DNA of 64,000 bases from Leptodactylus fallax (Eukaryota > Chordata > Amphibia > Anura > Leptodactylidae): positions 483,001 through 547,000 of the forward strand of contig CAMRHE010000360.1 in assembly GCA_947044405.1 (NCBI GenBank). Direction: 5' to 3'. The notes beneath the pieces were generated by a model. The model did not search any database. It had not been told where the DNA came from and saw only the letters and a list, made by a program, of their open reading frames with translations. Every line of letters starts with the position of its first letter. The stretch's first letter is position 1. Positions 10,888-22,602 of this stretch are shown here, in pieces. Position numbers and translations under genes: made by a program.

Positions 10888-13800
10888 AGTCCCCTCTCCA
10901 TTGACGCTGGCCACCATTAATGTGGCCAGCATTAAGTCTGATACGGCTAGGTTTGCAGCCTTTGATTTTCTTGGCCAGGTTGAAGCTGACATTTTGTTTT
11001 TGCAGGAGACCAGGCTCTGTACTCTATCAGAGATAAACAGAGCAAGGAGGGAGTGGTGCAGGGGGCCCTCCTACTGGTCTCTTGCGGCTCAGCCGTATAG
11101 TGGAATGGCGGTGCTTTTTACCGCAGAGGTGAAATGCCAGCGACTGATCGAGCTCGAAATGGGAAGGTGCCTAGTCTTAGACGTCTTCATGGAGGGGCAA
11201 AGCCTGCGCCTCATTAACATCTACGGTCCCCAGACAAAGTGGGACCGTAAAAGCCTCTTTATGAAGATTAAGCCTTTTCTTTTTACGGGCAAACAAGTCA
11301 TCTTTGGTGGGGATTTTAATACCATAACTAGACCCCAAGACCGAGGAGGTACCAGAGATAGACTGCCCTATGATGGCGCCACGTTAAATAGCATAGTGAG
11401 TGAAGCTCGCCTGGAGGATATCCACATCAGGCATTCCCCAGGTCACCGTGGGTTCACCTTTCAGAGAGGTAGTGTTAGGTCTAGGATAGATAGGTTTTTT
11501 TTTGAAGGAGAATTCCGTCACCACCCCTGTGTCCGTGGTGGAGGTGGAGTTCTCCGATCACTGTCTAATTTTGTTTTCTTTGAATATTTCAGAGACCCTC
11601 CGGAGAGGAAGAGATTTGTGGAGGCTGAATTCGTCACTCCTTGAGGAGGCAGCTGTAAGACAAGCCTTTGAGGCGTTTCTTCAGGATCAGGTACTATTAC
11701 TGGGTCTTGAAGGTACTAGGTCAGAGTGGTGGGAGATATTCAAAAAAAGGGTGGCGGGATTTTTCCGCCGGCTCTCAAGTCTCAGGTCACTGGACATGTA
11801 CCGCATGTACAGTGCACTGAGGAAGAGACTTGAACATCTGGTCTCGACCGGAGGTAGCCAGGAGGATATCTCCGGTGTGAAGGCTTTGCTTAAAAGGTGT
11901 CAGTATGATAGGCACGCATCTTTGGTTCTTGAGAGGGATTTCGGGAAATACCGCTCGCCCGACCCCTACAGGAACTGTAAGATGTCAGTGACTTGTAAGA
12001 CAGTAACAGGCCTGATTGACAGTACAGGATCCCTGACAAGATCCAGGTCAGGGATCTTGGAGGTCGTCAGGTCTTTCTACTCGAACCTTTTGGCAAAGAA
12101 GGAACTGAATCGGGATCGGATTTCAGGTTTCTTGGCTGAAGCCATTCCTGAGTCAGCAGAAGACCCTTCTCTTGGTGTTTTGATAGAACCTATAAGGGAA
12201 GAGGAAGTCGTCAGGGCTATTGAGGGTCTTGCCCTCAAGAAGTCACCTGGCCCAGATGGCTTAACATCTGAGTTCTATCGGACCTTTAAAGGAGCTTTGG
12301 CTCCCCTCTTGACTGACGTGCTTAATGATTGTCTATCCTCGGGCACTCTGCCGAAGTCAATGAGGAGGTCCGCCCTTATAGTTCTGTCAAAGGGTAAGGA
12401 TCCAAGCCATATTGAGAACTGGCGGCCCATAGCACTTCTCAATACGGACCGAAAGATTCTGGCGAAGGTACTTTTCAACCGGCTGGTACAGTTTGCGCCC
12501 CGGCTCCTCTCGCCGGCTCAGCACTGCTCTGTTCCCGGTCGTAGCACCTTAAGTGCGGTCCTGAGTGTCAGGGAGGCTGTGGAGCAGAGTAGGGCAGGTC
12601 GGTGGAAGGGGTACTTGCTGTCCCTAGATCAGGCTAAGGCTTTTGACAGGGTGAATCATGAGTATTTGTGGTCAACTCTCTCGAGGTATGGCCTGCCTGG
12701 GGGGTTCATTCAGTGGCTGCAGACCTTATATGGCTGGGGCTGAGTCTTTCCCACTTGTGAATGGTTGGGTTGGTCGTCCTTTTGAGGTGGGGTCGGGCGT
12801 CCGACAGGGATGTCCCTTGAGCCCGCTACTGTATGTGTTCGCCATTGATCCCCTGATTAGGCGGATTAATGGTGGGCCGGTGGCGGGAGTCAGGATGGAC
12901 CTGGAGGGCACCGGCTACCCTTTGAGGACAGTAGCCTACGCGGATGATGTCACCGTTCTTGTCTCGTCATGGGAGGAGCTTGAATGGGTGATGTCTGAAG
13001 TGGACAGTTACTCGGAGGCTTCCGGATCAGCTGTAAACAGGAATAAGTGTGGAAGCCTTTGGCTGGGAGGGGGAGAGCCTGGTTTTTCTCTCTCGGACAC
13101 CCTCCCAGAACCCCAGGGGTCTGTAAAGATCTTAGGCATCCATTTTGGCCAGGGTGATTACCCACTCCAAAATTGGGAAGGTAGACTTAAGGATGTCGCC
13201 CAGAGAGTTGATTGCTGGAAGGGTTGGTCTTTGACCCTGAGAGAAAGGGTTCACCTTGCCAAAGCCTTCCTGCTCCCGTTGGTGATCTGTCTAGGTAGTG
13301 TCTGTGCCTTGCCGGAGTCTTGTTGGAGTAGGATCTGTTGCCTGTTCTTCCAACTGTTATGGGGGAACAGGCTCAACCTAATCAAGAGGGAGGTTACATA
13401 CCGCACAAGGAGGTTAGGGGGGTTAAATATGGTTAACCCCGTGGTGTTCTTAATGAACACCTTTCTTAAGATCAATCTACCAAACCTCTCCGCCGAGGGG
13501 GCTCCTTCGTGGGTAGCCTCCTGCCAGGGGTGGTTTCGGCCCTTCTTCCAGAAATGGGAGTCAGGAGGGCAAGTGAAAGATCTTCGTGCACCCCATGGAT
13601 ACCTCCCGGCCTATGCTTCCCTGGTCTTGAAGGTGATTCGTCGGTGGGGTCTGGGGGCGTGGGAGATCAGGACTCAGTCAAGACGTTTTCTTGATGACAA
13701 GGTCCTGTTGACCCGCTTCCAGAAGCCTCTGGCGCTCAAAGATTGCCCAGGAGAAACCTTAGAGGGAGGGTTGCGTTTTCTTAACTCCAAAAGGTTTCCT

Positions 13801-14280
13801 CAGAAGTTTTGGGATCTGACCTGGCGCTGCCTCCTAGGTAAGTTATATGTGAGGGGGAACTTGAAGTACCGGAACTCCGACGAGCGAGGCTGCCCTCGGG
13901 AGGAGTGTGGCGACATGCTGGAAAGCATGGAGCACTTCCTACTTCAGTGCCCCTTCAATATAAGGGTTTGCAAATTGGTGGGGACCTCCACCGGTTGGCT
14001 GCGGCTGGCTGGCCTTTCCTATGCCGAGTGGGCCTATGGGGCATTCAAACACCCGGAGGGCAGGGACTGCCAGACACTTTTTATAGTTAGTGCAGTGGTC
14101 AGGTTCCACTTGTGGTCATCCCGGTGTCTAGTATCGACGCGAGGCAAAATCCTCCCGGAGGTAGAGGTGGTTAAAAACATCATGGTGGACGTGGTGAGGG
14201 TGCGCTCTCGGGAGTATGAGAGGCTGGGTGCAGGGAGGGCTGGTACCCTCTGGAGGGGGTTCACCTTTTCTGTTCCCTGA
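10883..14280 (+). pseudogene. LINE copy 1 ORF2: APE-type endonuclease and reverse transcriptase
   Basis: The endonuclease is at the N-terminus (NVASIKSD, LFLQETRL, NIYGP, GGDFNTI, then an SDH motif after the frame break). The RT follows with KSPGPDGLTSEFY, NWRPIALLNTDRKI, LDQAKAFDRVNH, RQGCPLSPLLY and the catalytic YADDVTVLV. A C-terminal CCHC-like region (CPREECGD...HFLLQC) ends the protein. Two frameshifts break it: a run of nine T at 11495-11503, where eight restore the frame into SDH, and one extra base near 12733 (TATGGCTG versus TACGCTG in copy 2). The stop is TGA 14278-14280. The role would be target nicking and reverse transcription of the LINE RNA. Confidence 0.85.
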
Positions 14281-15369
14281 GGGATAGAATAAGGGATTAA
14301 AAGTAGGTTAGTTAGGTTAGGGCCAGATAGGAATAGGGAGGGCAAAGTTTTGCACGAGGGGTAGGGTTTGTTATTTTTTAATGGTAGGGAGGGACAGGTA
14401 GGGATAGGGTAGGGATAGAATGATAGATAGGGACATAGTGGTAGGGCAAGTAGACAGGGACGGGCCTCTTGTGCTCTCTTCCTGGTGGAAGGCTGGTGTG
14501 TCACCACATAGGCATTTTTGTTTTGGAAATCGGATGGAAGGGTAAGAGGCTTGAGGATAACCGACCCTAGGCCCATGGGAGGTTCATGGGAGGGAGGGTT
14601 GGTTTGTACAGTTTATGGTATTGTGGGTTTTGTCCGTTATTATAGCATTTGTCTGGTATTTTGTTATTGTGTAATTTCTGTTATTTTCATATTATTGTAC
14701 TGTTTCTATGTCCGTTCCATTTTTTTTTATTCCCATTTCCATAATATGTTGATCGTAAAAGGGTTTTTTAGGGGGGTAGGTTGTTTGGGAGGGGGGTTTC
14801 TTTTTGGGGGTGGAGGGCTTGGGTTTATAGGTTTCGAGTGCCCGGCCTGGCTCTGGACTATGCGGACATGGGAGGACATGAGGCGGAGAGCCAGGTCGGG
14901 GTTCAGGGGCTTGGTGGTGGGTGGTGCCAGCACCAGGACTATGCGGACATGGGAGGACATGGGGCGTGGTGCTGGCCGGGTGTGGTGAGGGAGGAAAAAA
15001 AAAAAAAAAAAAAATTTTCTAGTAAGTTTTAGTTGGGGTTTTTGTTGTTTTATGTTTGTTTCTATGTTGTTGTATATCGCTCATATTGGTTTTCTTTTTT
15101 TTCCAGATGATTAGAGTTTTGACTGAAGGATGGTTGGAGAGAGACTGAAGAAGAATCAAAGGCGGAGTGAAAGGCAGAATGGATGGGGGCTGGTTCGCGC
15201 TTGGTTTTTGTTTTGATTTTTGTCCCAGTGTTTTATACTTATGTTCTGATGTTATTTTATGATTTTACTTTGGTTTCATGTATTGTGTCTGATTATGGTT
15301 TTATACTGTATTTTTTGGAGTGACAGATTAAGTGTTTGTAAAATTTTTCTACTTTTCTAATAAAATAGT
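14281..15369 (+). other. LINE copy 1 3' UTR
   Basis: About 1.1 kb, G- and T-rich, with GGTAGGGAGGGACAGGTAGG-type repeats near 14385, a twin hairpin at 14846-14976, an A-run at 14995-15014 and an end in AATAAAATAG. No coding frame is supported. Confidence 0.7.
14846..14976 (+). promoter_or_regulatory. Twin hairpins in the LINE 3' UTR, copy 1
   Basis: Hairpin 1: arm CCTGGCTCT (14846-14854) pairs with AGAGCCAGG (14887-14895). Hairpin 2: arm GCCAGCACCA (14926-14935) pairs with TGGTGCTGGC (14967-14976). The two stems are unrelated in sequence, but the 31-32-base loops are nearly identical, both containing GGACTATGCGGACATGGGAG then GACATG. Different stems around one loop argue for a selected RNA structure, perhaps a recognition element for ORF1 protein or RT. 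Confidence 0.8.
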
Positions 15370-15379
15370 TCCAATTCCT
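15370..15379. other. 10-bp flank TCCAATTCCT, middle copy
   Basis: The junction between the two LINEs consists of just these ten bases, identical to the outer flanks. Confidence 0.85.
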
Positions 15380-15558
15380 TCGGGGCAGCTGTGGGAATCA
15401 GACACGCCTGTCTGAGCTCCTGAGACCAGAGGCTATGGTCTGTTTGTCAGCTCAGAAGAGAGGCTTGGTGTGTGGTGTTTGTGCAACAGTAGCAGTTTTT
15501 CCAGCCATAGTTGGAGGCTCCAACCCCTTTCCTTTTCCAAGGTTGGGGTTTTCTCACC

Positions 15559-17138
15559 ATGGAGCAAGGTGCTCCTGCCCCCCGAGCCAGCTTGGCGGGG
15601 GGCAGGAGGCTCTCAATGGACGGCAGCAGCAGCAGGAGAAGATTGGAGAGGCAGCAGGCTCCAGTGGAAAACGGTATGGCAACCCGCAGCAAGGGACGTC
15701 TAGGTCAGAAAACCCCGGCAGAGGCTGAGCCCTGTACAAGTAAAAAGGCCAGCGAAGCCCCCCCCCTCCTTCCTTGCCATCATCAGGTTGGGGGATTCGG
15801 AAGGCTGGCGAGGATGTGCTTGCATACAGTAAGCGTATTAACACTACCCTTGAAGAATATGATAAAGCCAGGAGGTCCCTGTTCGCTATGGGTGCGGAGC
15901 TTCAGAGTGTCCGTGCCCGTAGTGACAGGGCCTCAAGGCATAAGAGACCGGCACTGAGTAAGCAGGTCAAAAAGCTAAAGGAACAAATTAAAGGGCTTGA
16001 CCAAAGATGCCGAGAGATCCTGGAGGGCGCGGGGCCTTTCAGGGAGAAACTCCTGAATGATGATCGTTTTTACCGCAAGCAGCAGGGGCGGCTGTTGCGG
16101 GAAGGCCTCGCATCCTCCGAAAGCTCGGATCCGGAATATGAGACAGATACTGACTCAGAGGGGAGCCTGCTGGCAGAGTACGGCAGTAGCCGGAAGCCTA
16201 CGAGGGTGAGTTCAGGTATTCCGACCTATACGCCCCCAGAGAAAATGGCAAGTGTACCTAAGCTACCGGAGAATTTACCGCCATTACCGGCAACATCAGA
16301 AGACGATATGGGTTCTGCTGCGGGGAGGCTAATCCACGAAATATGCATGCTAGAATCCCCGGCAAGAATGGAGAAGATGGCTTTTTCCGTAGACGACCTT
16401 GCAAACGAGGAGGAATCTAAAAAAAGGAAAAAGAAGGCTAAGCCACAAGAAGTCGGCACCCTGAAATATGTGAGTGTCGCAGCAGGTATAACTGTTCCCG
16501 CAGGGCAACCCCCATTGACTCTAGCACAGGCTGAATCTGGGGTGTTGCCCGCGGGTGAGATAAGGGGGGTGCAGACTCCCCAGACCCCGCTTTCTCTAAG
16601 TAGCGGTGTGGCTGGGGAGCTGGGTGCAGTATTGAAAATGGCGCCCGAAACTGCAGCGGACAAGGTCGGAAAAGCACCTCCCACGAAGGGAGGTAGAGAA
16701 GTGGTGAAGCCTGCCCCTGTGGGCAGGGTCAAAGTAGCGCTGGCCCCTCCCCAGGTCCATCGTAAGGGGAAGGGGCGTGCGGCTTGTCCCTCCCTTCCGG
16801 TTTCAGGTGCCGAGAAAGCCAATGAGACCGGTGATGCGGAGGCTGCCGTCAGCGCTAGGAGCAAGTCCGCTCCTAAAGCATTGAGCGCTGCGACAGCTGA
16901 CGATGTGGGGGTCGAGGCAGAGGCACAAGTCGCCCCAGCTAAGCGGGAGGAGAGTGAAGCGGAGGCCCGGAATAGGCCAATCCCGCTCGTGGAGCCGCCC
17001 GAGGCCGCAAGCCCCGGTGTGAATGAGGTAATGGTGAGCGTGGGTAAGAAAGCGGTGAGTAAGAGCAGACTGGAGAGTAGGAAAAGCAGGCGTCAGGAGA
17101 GGAGGGGGAAAAAACTGTGGTTCCAGAGAGTGACTTAG
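15559..17138 (+). pseudogene. LINE copy 2, N-terminal coiled-coil ORF (ORF1a)
   Basis: It starts at ATG 15559 (MEQGAPAPRASL), matching copy 1. A one-base shift near 15770 moves the reading into the frame that carries GWGIRKAGEDV, the LEEYDKARRSLFAMG helix and the EILEGAGPFREKLLNDDRF block. Between these blocks the sequence differs much more from copy 1 than ORF2 does. It ends at TAG 17136-17138, directly followed by ATG (17139) in the same frame. A coiled-coil multimerisation role is inferred. Confidence 0.65.
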
Positions 17139-19195
17139 ATGTTCCTTGTGAGGGAAAGGGGAGGGGGGGCTATGGAGGCTGTCACCCCTTGTGTTGCTGC
17201 TGCTGCTGCTGTCCCTGTTGTTAAAGATGCGGTAGTGGAGGTTCCTAGGACTTTGGAAAATGTAGGCATGGCTGCTGCAGAAATAGCTTTGCCAAATGTG
17301 TTTGCCCGGTCCTCGCCTGCGACGCTGGGAACGACCGCTCCTGTCTCTGGTGTCCCGGTGGCCGCGGTGGTGGCCGGGCCGAGCGGGCTTCAGGGGGCGC
17401 ACGAAGGTGGCACTGGAGTTGCGGGGGCTGGGACTGTGGCCTCCAGCTCGGTACGTTCCTATGCCAGTGTCGCCTCGGGGGTCCCAGGGGGTGCCTCGTG
17501 TCCATCACTGGGGGCCAGGGACGGTGAATTACAACAGCAGCTCCTGGCGGCCTTACGAGCAGGGCAGAGAACGATGATAGTGAATGGTCAATCGAGGGAC
17601 GTTAGGTTTTGGATTGAACGTTTTGGCCTAGGGAAGTTCCGAGATGAGGGGGGTGAGACCAGGTGGACTCTACCGACACCCGGGCAGCGGCCGGTCCGGA
17701 GGAATGTAGTCCGTCTCTGGTGGGGGGAGAAGGCCCTTGTCCTCAGAGGAGGAGGGTCGTCGAACTTCTGCTCGGGATGGGCTTTAGGGCAAGTGACATC
17801 TTTGCCCTCATTCACCCGGTCGGCTCCTCAGAGTTTGATGTCAGCTTTGTTACCCCGGGGGGCTTAGAAACCTTCTGGGGTAATTATGAGTTGGCAAAGA
17901 ACGAGCCCGGCTGGCGCGACTTCAATGTGTGGGCGGTGTCGCGCCAGGATGCAATTAAGAAAGTGACCGTTTTGATTCGTAACGAGTCACTTTCTTACAT
18001 GGACATTATGACCTGGCTCAACAGGTATGGGGAAGTGAAAGACTTCCCCCGGAAGAACCTTGATGAGTTTGGCATTTGGTCGGGGACCTGGACCTTTATG
18101 GTCAAATTGAAGCATGAGGATAACTCGGTGATGCATATCCCGTCCTCAACCTTCCTCGGGAAAGACAGGATTCTTGTCTTCTACCAGGGGCAGCCGAAGC
18201 TCTGTCACAGGTGTGGTGATCCCTCGCACTTGAGTGCCTCCTGCAGGGTGCAGAAGTGTGCCATGTGTGGGGGATTAGGTCATCTAGCTGCAACCTGTGA
18301 TAGGATTCGGTGCCACCTGTGTGGTGACCTTGGTCACCCAATCGGGGCGTGCCCGAGGTCGTTTGCTAATGTCACCCTCCGACGGGCAGGGGCAGGTGAG
18401 GAGACTGTCCCTGTCACCGAGGAGGGGGTCGGAGGTGGAGAGACCAGGTTGCCGACGCGGAGGGAGAAAACCCAGCCACCATCTAGGGCGAGAAGGAGAG
18501 ATAGGAGAAGGGAGCAGAGGGAAGGTATTATGTGTCTCCCCTGTGCCCCTGATCCCGCTGGGTTGGATTCTAATGCTGAAGTAGCGACGGGCACGGCCCT
18601 GATTGAGGAGATGAGAAGACTGCAGAGGGAGGAAGAGGCTGACCTGTCTTCATCTTCCCAGTACGTTAGTGCTGGGGAGGAACAGACGGTCAGGAGGAGA
18701 AAGTCACCGAGTAAAGCGAGGGTAAAAACATCTGCCCCCCCCCCCCCCCCGGCAAAGGAACGGAGACTCGAGGACCTTTCAGTGATCAGCCCTAACCGGT
18801 ACCAAACCCTCTGCGTGGACGCATCAGCCTCAGGGGAGGCTTCAGAGGGGGAGGTGGGACCGTCGGGGGCTGCTGAGTCTCCCTCAGGGAAGGGCCCCCT
18901 GCCTTCAGTGGAGGAGGCTGGCCTGGTACCCAGAGATGGAGATGATGCACCTCAAGCTGTTTTGGAAACTGTTGTAAAAAATGTTACCAATACTCCCCAG
19001 GGAGAAACTACGGGGGAAGTCCATCCCTTGCCTGGCCAAACCGCACGAGGTGAGGTGATGGACCAATCCCAATGTAAGAAGAGGACCCGTAAGATGAGGA
19101 AAAGTCGCGGGTCCTCTTCTGACTCATCAAGGGGTGGAGGTGGTAGGAGGAAAGGGGGTGGGAAACTGAAGGTCATTGAGCTCAATCGGTCTTAA
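17139..19195 (+). pseudogene. LINE copy 2, CCHC ORF1 (ORF1b)
   Basis: ATG 17139 abuts the preceding TAG. The order is as in copy 1: an Ala/Val-rich start, YASVASGVPGG, FWIERFGLGKF, and an RRM-like region. The frame then shifts near 17725 within a G-rich tract. Three CCHC knuckles follow (about 18205-18355): CHRCGDPSHLSASC, CAMCGGLGHLAATC and CHLCGDLGHPIGAC. The C-terminus is Arg/Ser-rich, ends at TAA 19193-19195 and overlaps the ORF2 ATG. Unlike copy 1, the C-run near 18736-18750 keeps the frame open. Confidence 0.75.
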
Positions 19196-22100
19196 TGGCA
19201 GTCCCCTCTCCACTGACGCTGGCCACCATTAATGTGGCCAGCATTAAGTCTGATACGGCTAGGTTTGCAGCCTTTGATTTTCTTGGCCGAGTTGAAGCTG
19301 ACATTTTGTTTTTGCAGGAGACCAGGCTCTGTACTCTATCAGAGATAAACAGAGCAAGGAGGGAGTGGCGCAGGGGGCCCTCCTACTGGTCTCTTGCGGC
19401 TCAGCCGTATAGTGGAGTGGCGGTGCTTTTTACCGCAGAGGTGAAATGCCAGCGGCTGATCGAGCTCGAAATGGGAAGGTGCCTAGTCTTAGACGTCCTC
19501 ATGAAGGGGCAAAGCCTGCGCCTCATTAACATCTACGGTCCCCAGTCAAAGTGGGACCGTAAAAGCCTCTTTATGAAGATCAAGCCTTTTCTTTTTACGG
19601 GCAAACAAGTCATCTTTGGTGGGGATTTTAATACCATAACTAGACCCCAAGACCGAGGAGGTACCAGAGATAGACTGCCCTATGATGGCGTCGCGTTAAA
19701 TAGCATAGTGAGTGAAGCTCGCCTGGAGAATATCCACATCAGGCATTCCCCAGGTCACCGTGGGTTCACCTTTCAGAGAGGAAGTGTTAGGTTCAGGATA
19801 GATAGGTTTTTTTGAAGGAGAATTCCGTCACCACCCCTGTGTCCGTGGTGGAGGTGGAATTCTCCGATCACTGCCTAATTTTATTTTCTTTGAATATTTC
19901 AGAAACCCTCCGGAGAGGAAGAGGTTTGTGGAGGCTGAATTCGTCACTCCTTGAGGAGGCAGCTGTAAGACAAGCCTTTGAGGAGTTTCTTCAGGATCAG
20001 GTACTATTACTGGGTCTTGAGGGCACTAGGTCAGAGTGGTGGGAGATATTCAAAAAAAGGGTGGCGGGATTTTTCCGCCGGCTCTCAAGCCTCAGGTCAC
20101 TGGACATGTACCGCATGTACAGTGCACTGAGGAAGAGACTTGAACATCTGGTCTCGACCGGAGGTAGCCAGGAGGATATCTCCAGTGTGAAGGCTTTGCT
20201 TAAAAGGTGTCAGTATGATAGGCACGCATCTTTGGTTCTTGAGAGGGATTTCGGGAAATACCGCTCGCCCGACCCCTACAGGAACTGTAAGATGTCAGTG
20301 ACTTGTAAGACAGTAACAGGCCTGATTGACAGTACAGGATCCCTGACAAGATCCAGGTCAGGGATCTTGGAGGTCGTCAGGTCTTTCTACTCGAACCTTT
20401 TGGCAAAGAAGGAACTGAATCGGGATCGGATTTCAGGTTTCTTGGCTGAAGCCATTCCTGAGTCAGCAGAAGACCCTTCTCTTGGTGTTTTGATAGAACC
20501 TATAAGGGAAGAGGAAGTCGTCAGGGCTATTGAGGGTCTTGCCCTCAAGAAGTCACCTGGCCCAGATGGCTTAACATCTGAGTTCTATCGGACCTTTAAA
20601 GGAGCTTTGGCTCCCCTCTTGACTGACGTGCTTAATGAGTGTCTATCCTCGGGCACTCTGCCGAAGTCAATGAGGAGGTCCGCCCTTATAGTTCTGTCAA
20701 AGGGTAAGGATCCGAGCCATATTGAGAACTGGCGGCCCATAGCACTTCTCAATACGGACCGAAAGATTCTGGCGAAGGTACTTTTCAACCGGCTGGTACA
20801 GTTTGCGCCCCGGCTCCACTCGCCGGCTCAGCACTGCTCTGTTCCCGGTCGTAGCACCTTAAGTGCGGTCCTGAGTGTCAGGGAGGCTGTGGAGCAGAGT
20901 AGGGCAGGTCGGTGGAAGGGGTACTTGCTGTCCCTAGATCAGGCTAAGGCTTTTGACAGGGTGAATCATGAGTATTTGTGGTCAACTCTCTCGAGGTATG
21001 GCCTGCCTGGGGGGTTCATTCAGTGGCTGCAGACCTTATACGCTGGGGCTGAGTCTTTCCCACTTGTGAATGGTTGGGTTGGTCGTCCTTTTGAGGTGGG
21101 GTCGGGCGTCCGACAGGGATGTCCCTTGAGCCCGCTACTGTATGTGTTCGCCATTGATCCCCTGATTAGGCGGATTAATGGTGGGCCGGTGGCGGGAGTC
21201 AGGATGGACCTGGAGGGCACCGGCTCCCCTTTGAGGACAGTAACCTACGCGGATGATGTCACCGTTCTTGTCTCGTCACGGGAGGAGCTTGAATGGGTGA
21301 TGTCTGAAGTGGACAGTTACTCGGAGGCTTCCGGATCAGCTGTAAACAGGAATAAGTGTGGAAGCCTCTGGCTGGGAGGGGGAGAGCCTGGTTTTTCTCA
21401 CCCGGACACCCTCCCAGAACCCCAGGGGTCTGTAAAGATCTTAGGCATCCATTTTGGCCAGGGTGATTACCCACTCCAAAATTAGGAAGGTAGACTTAAG
21501 GATGTCGCCCAGAGAGTTGATTGCTGGAAGGGTTGGTCTTTGACCCTGAGAGAAAGGGTTCACCTTGCCAAAGCCTTCCTGCTCCCGTTGGTGATCTATC
21601 TAGGTAACGTCTGTGCCTTGCCAGAGTCTTGTTGGAGTAGGATCTGTTGTCTGTTCTTCCAACTGTTATGGGGGAACAGGCTCAACTTAATCAAGAGGGA
21701 GGTTACATACCGCACAAGGAGGCTTGGGGGGTTAAATATGGTTAACCCCGTGGTGTTCTTAATGAACACCTTTCTTAAGATCAATTTACCAAAGCTCTCC
21801 GCCGAGGGGGCTCCTTCGTGGGTAGCCTCCTGCCAGGGGTGGTTTTCGGCCCTTCTTCCAGAAATGGGAGGCAGGAGGGCAAGTGAAAGATCTTCGTGCA
21901 CCCCATGGATATCTCCCGGCCTATGCTTCCCTGGTCTTGAAAGTGATTCGTCGGTGGGGTCTGGGGGCGTTGGAGATCAGGACTCAGTCAAGACATTTTC
22001 TTGATGACAAAGTCCTGTTGACCCGCTTCCAGAAGCCTCTGGCGCTCAAAGATTGCCCAGGAGAAACCTTAGAGGGAGGGTTGCGTTTTCTTAACTCCAA

Positions 22101-22602
22101 AAGGTTTCCTCGGAAGTTTTGGGATCTGACCTGGCGCTGCCTCCTAGGTAAGTTATATGTGAGGGGGAACTTGAAGTACCGGAACTCCGACGAGCGAGGC
22201 TGCCCTTGGGAGGAGTGTGGCGACATGCTGGAAAGCATGGAGCACTTCCTACTTCAGTGCCCCTTCAATATAAGGGTTTGCAAATTGGTGGGGACCTCCA
22301 CCAGTTGGCTGCGGCTGGCTGGCCTTTCCTATGCCGAGTGGGCCTATGGAGCATTCAAACACCTGGAGGGCAGGGACTGCCAGACACTTTTTATAGTTAG
22401 CGCAGTGGTTAGGTTCCACTTGTGGTCATCCCGGTGTCTAGTATCGACGCGAGGCAAAATCCTCCCGGAGGTGGAGGTGGTTAAAAACATCATGGTGGAC
22501 CTGGTGAGGGTGCGCTCTCGGGAGTATGAGGGGTTGGGCGCAAAAAGGGCTAGTACCCTCTGGAGGGGTTTCACCTTTTCTGTTCCCGGAGGGATAGAAT
22601 AA
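19195..22602 (+). pseudogene. LINE copy 2 ORF2: endonuclease and reverse transcriptase
   Basis: Same domain order as copy 1. The endonuclease (LFLQETRL, GGDFNTI, RIDRFF) is cut by a run of seven T (19807-19813), where eight would keep the frame. The RT is open from 19812 to 21485 with AFDRVNH, RQGCPLSPLLY and YADDVTVLV. It then meets a TAG (21483-21485) replacing the Trp codon of copy 1, and an extra T near 21843 shifts the frame once more. The normal TGA is mutated to GGA, so the final frame runs four codons further, to TAA at 22600-22602. Confidence 0.85.

Larger units (their letters stand above)
6721..15369 (+). mobile_element. Tx1-clade LINE, copy 1
   Basis: A long non-LTR retrotransposon of about 8.65 kb. 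It starts TCGGGGCAACCG, has a 5' UTR of about 160 bases, a coiled-coil ORF, a CCHC-knuckle ORF, an endonuclease plus reverse transcriptase ORF2, and a ~1.1-kb 3' UTR ending in TAATAAAATAG without a long poly(A) tail. Assignment to the Tx1 group is by ORF1 triple CCHC, APE-type endonuclease, RT sequence style and apparent site preference; it is from memory, not a search. All ORFs carry indels or stops, so the copy cannot be autonomous as it stands. Confidence 0.8.
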
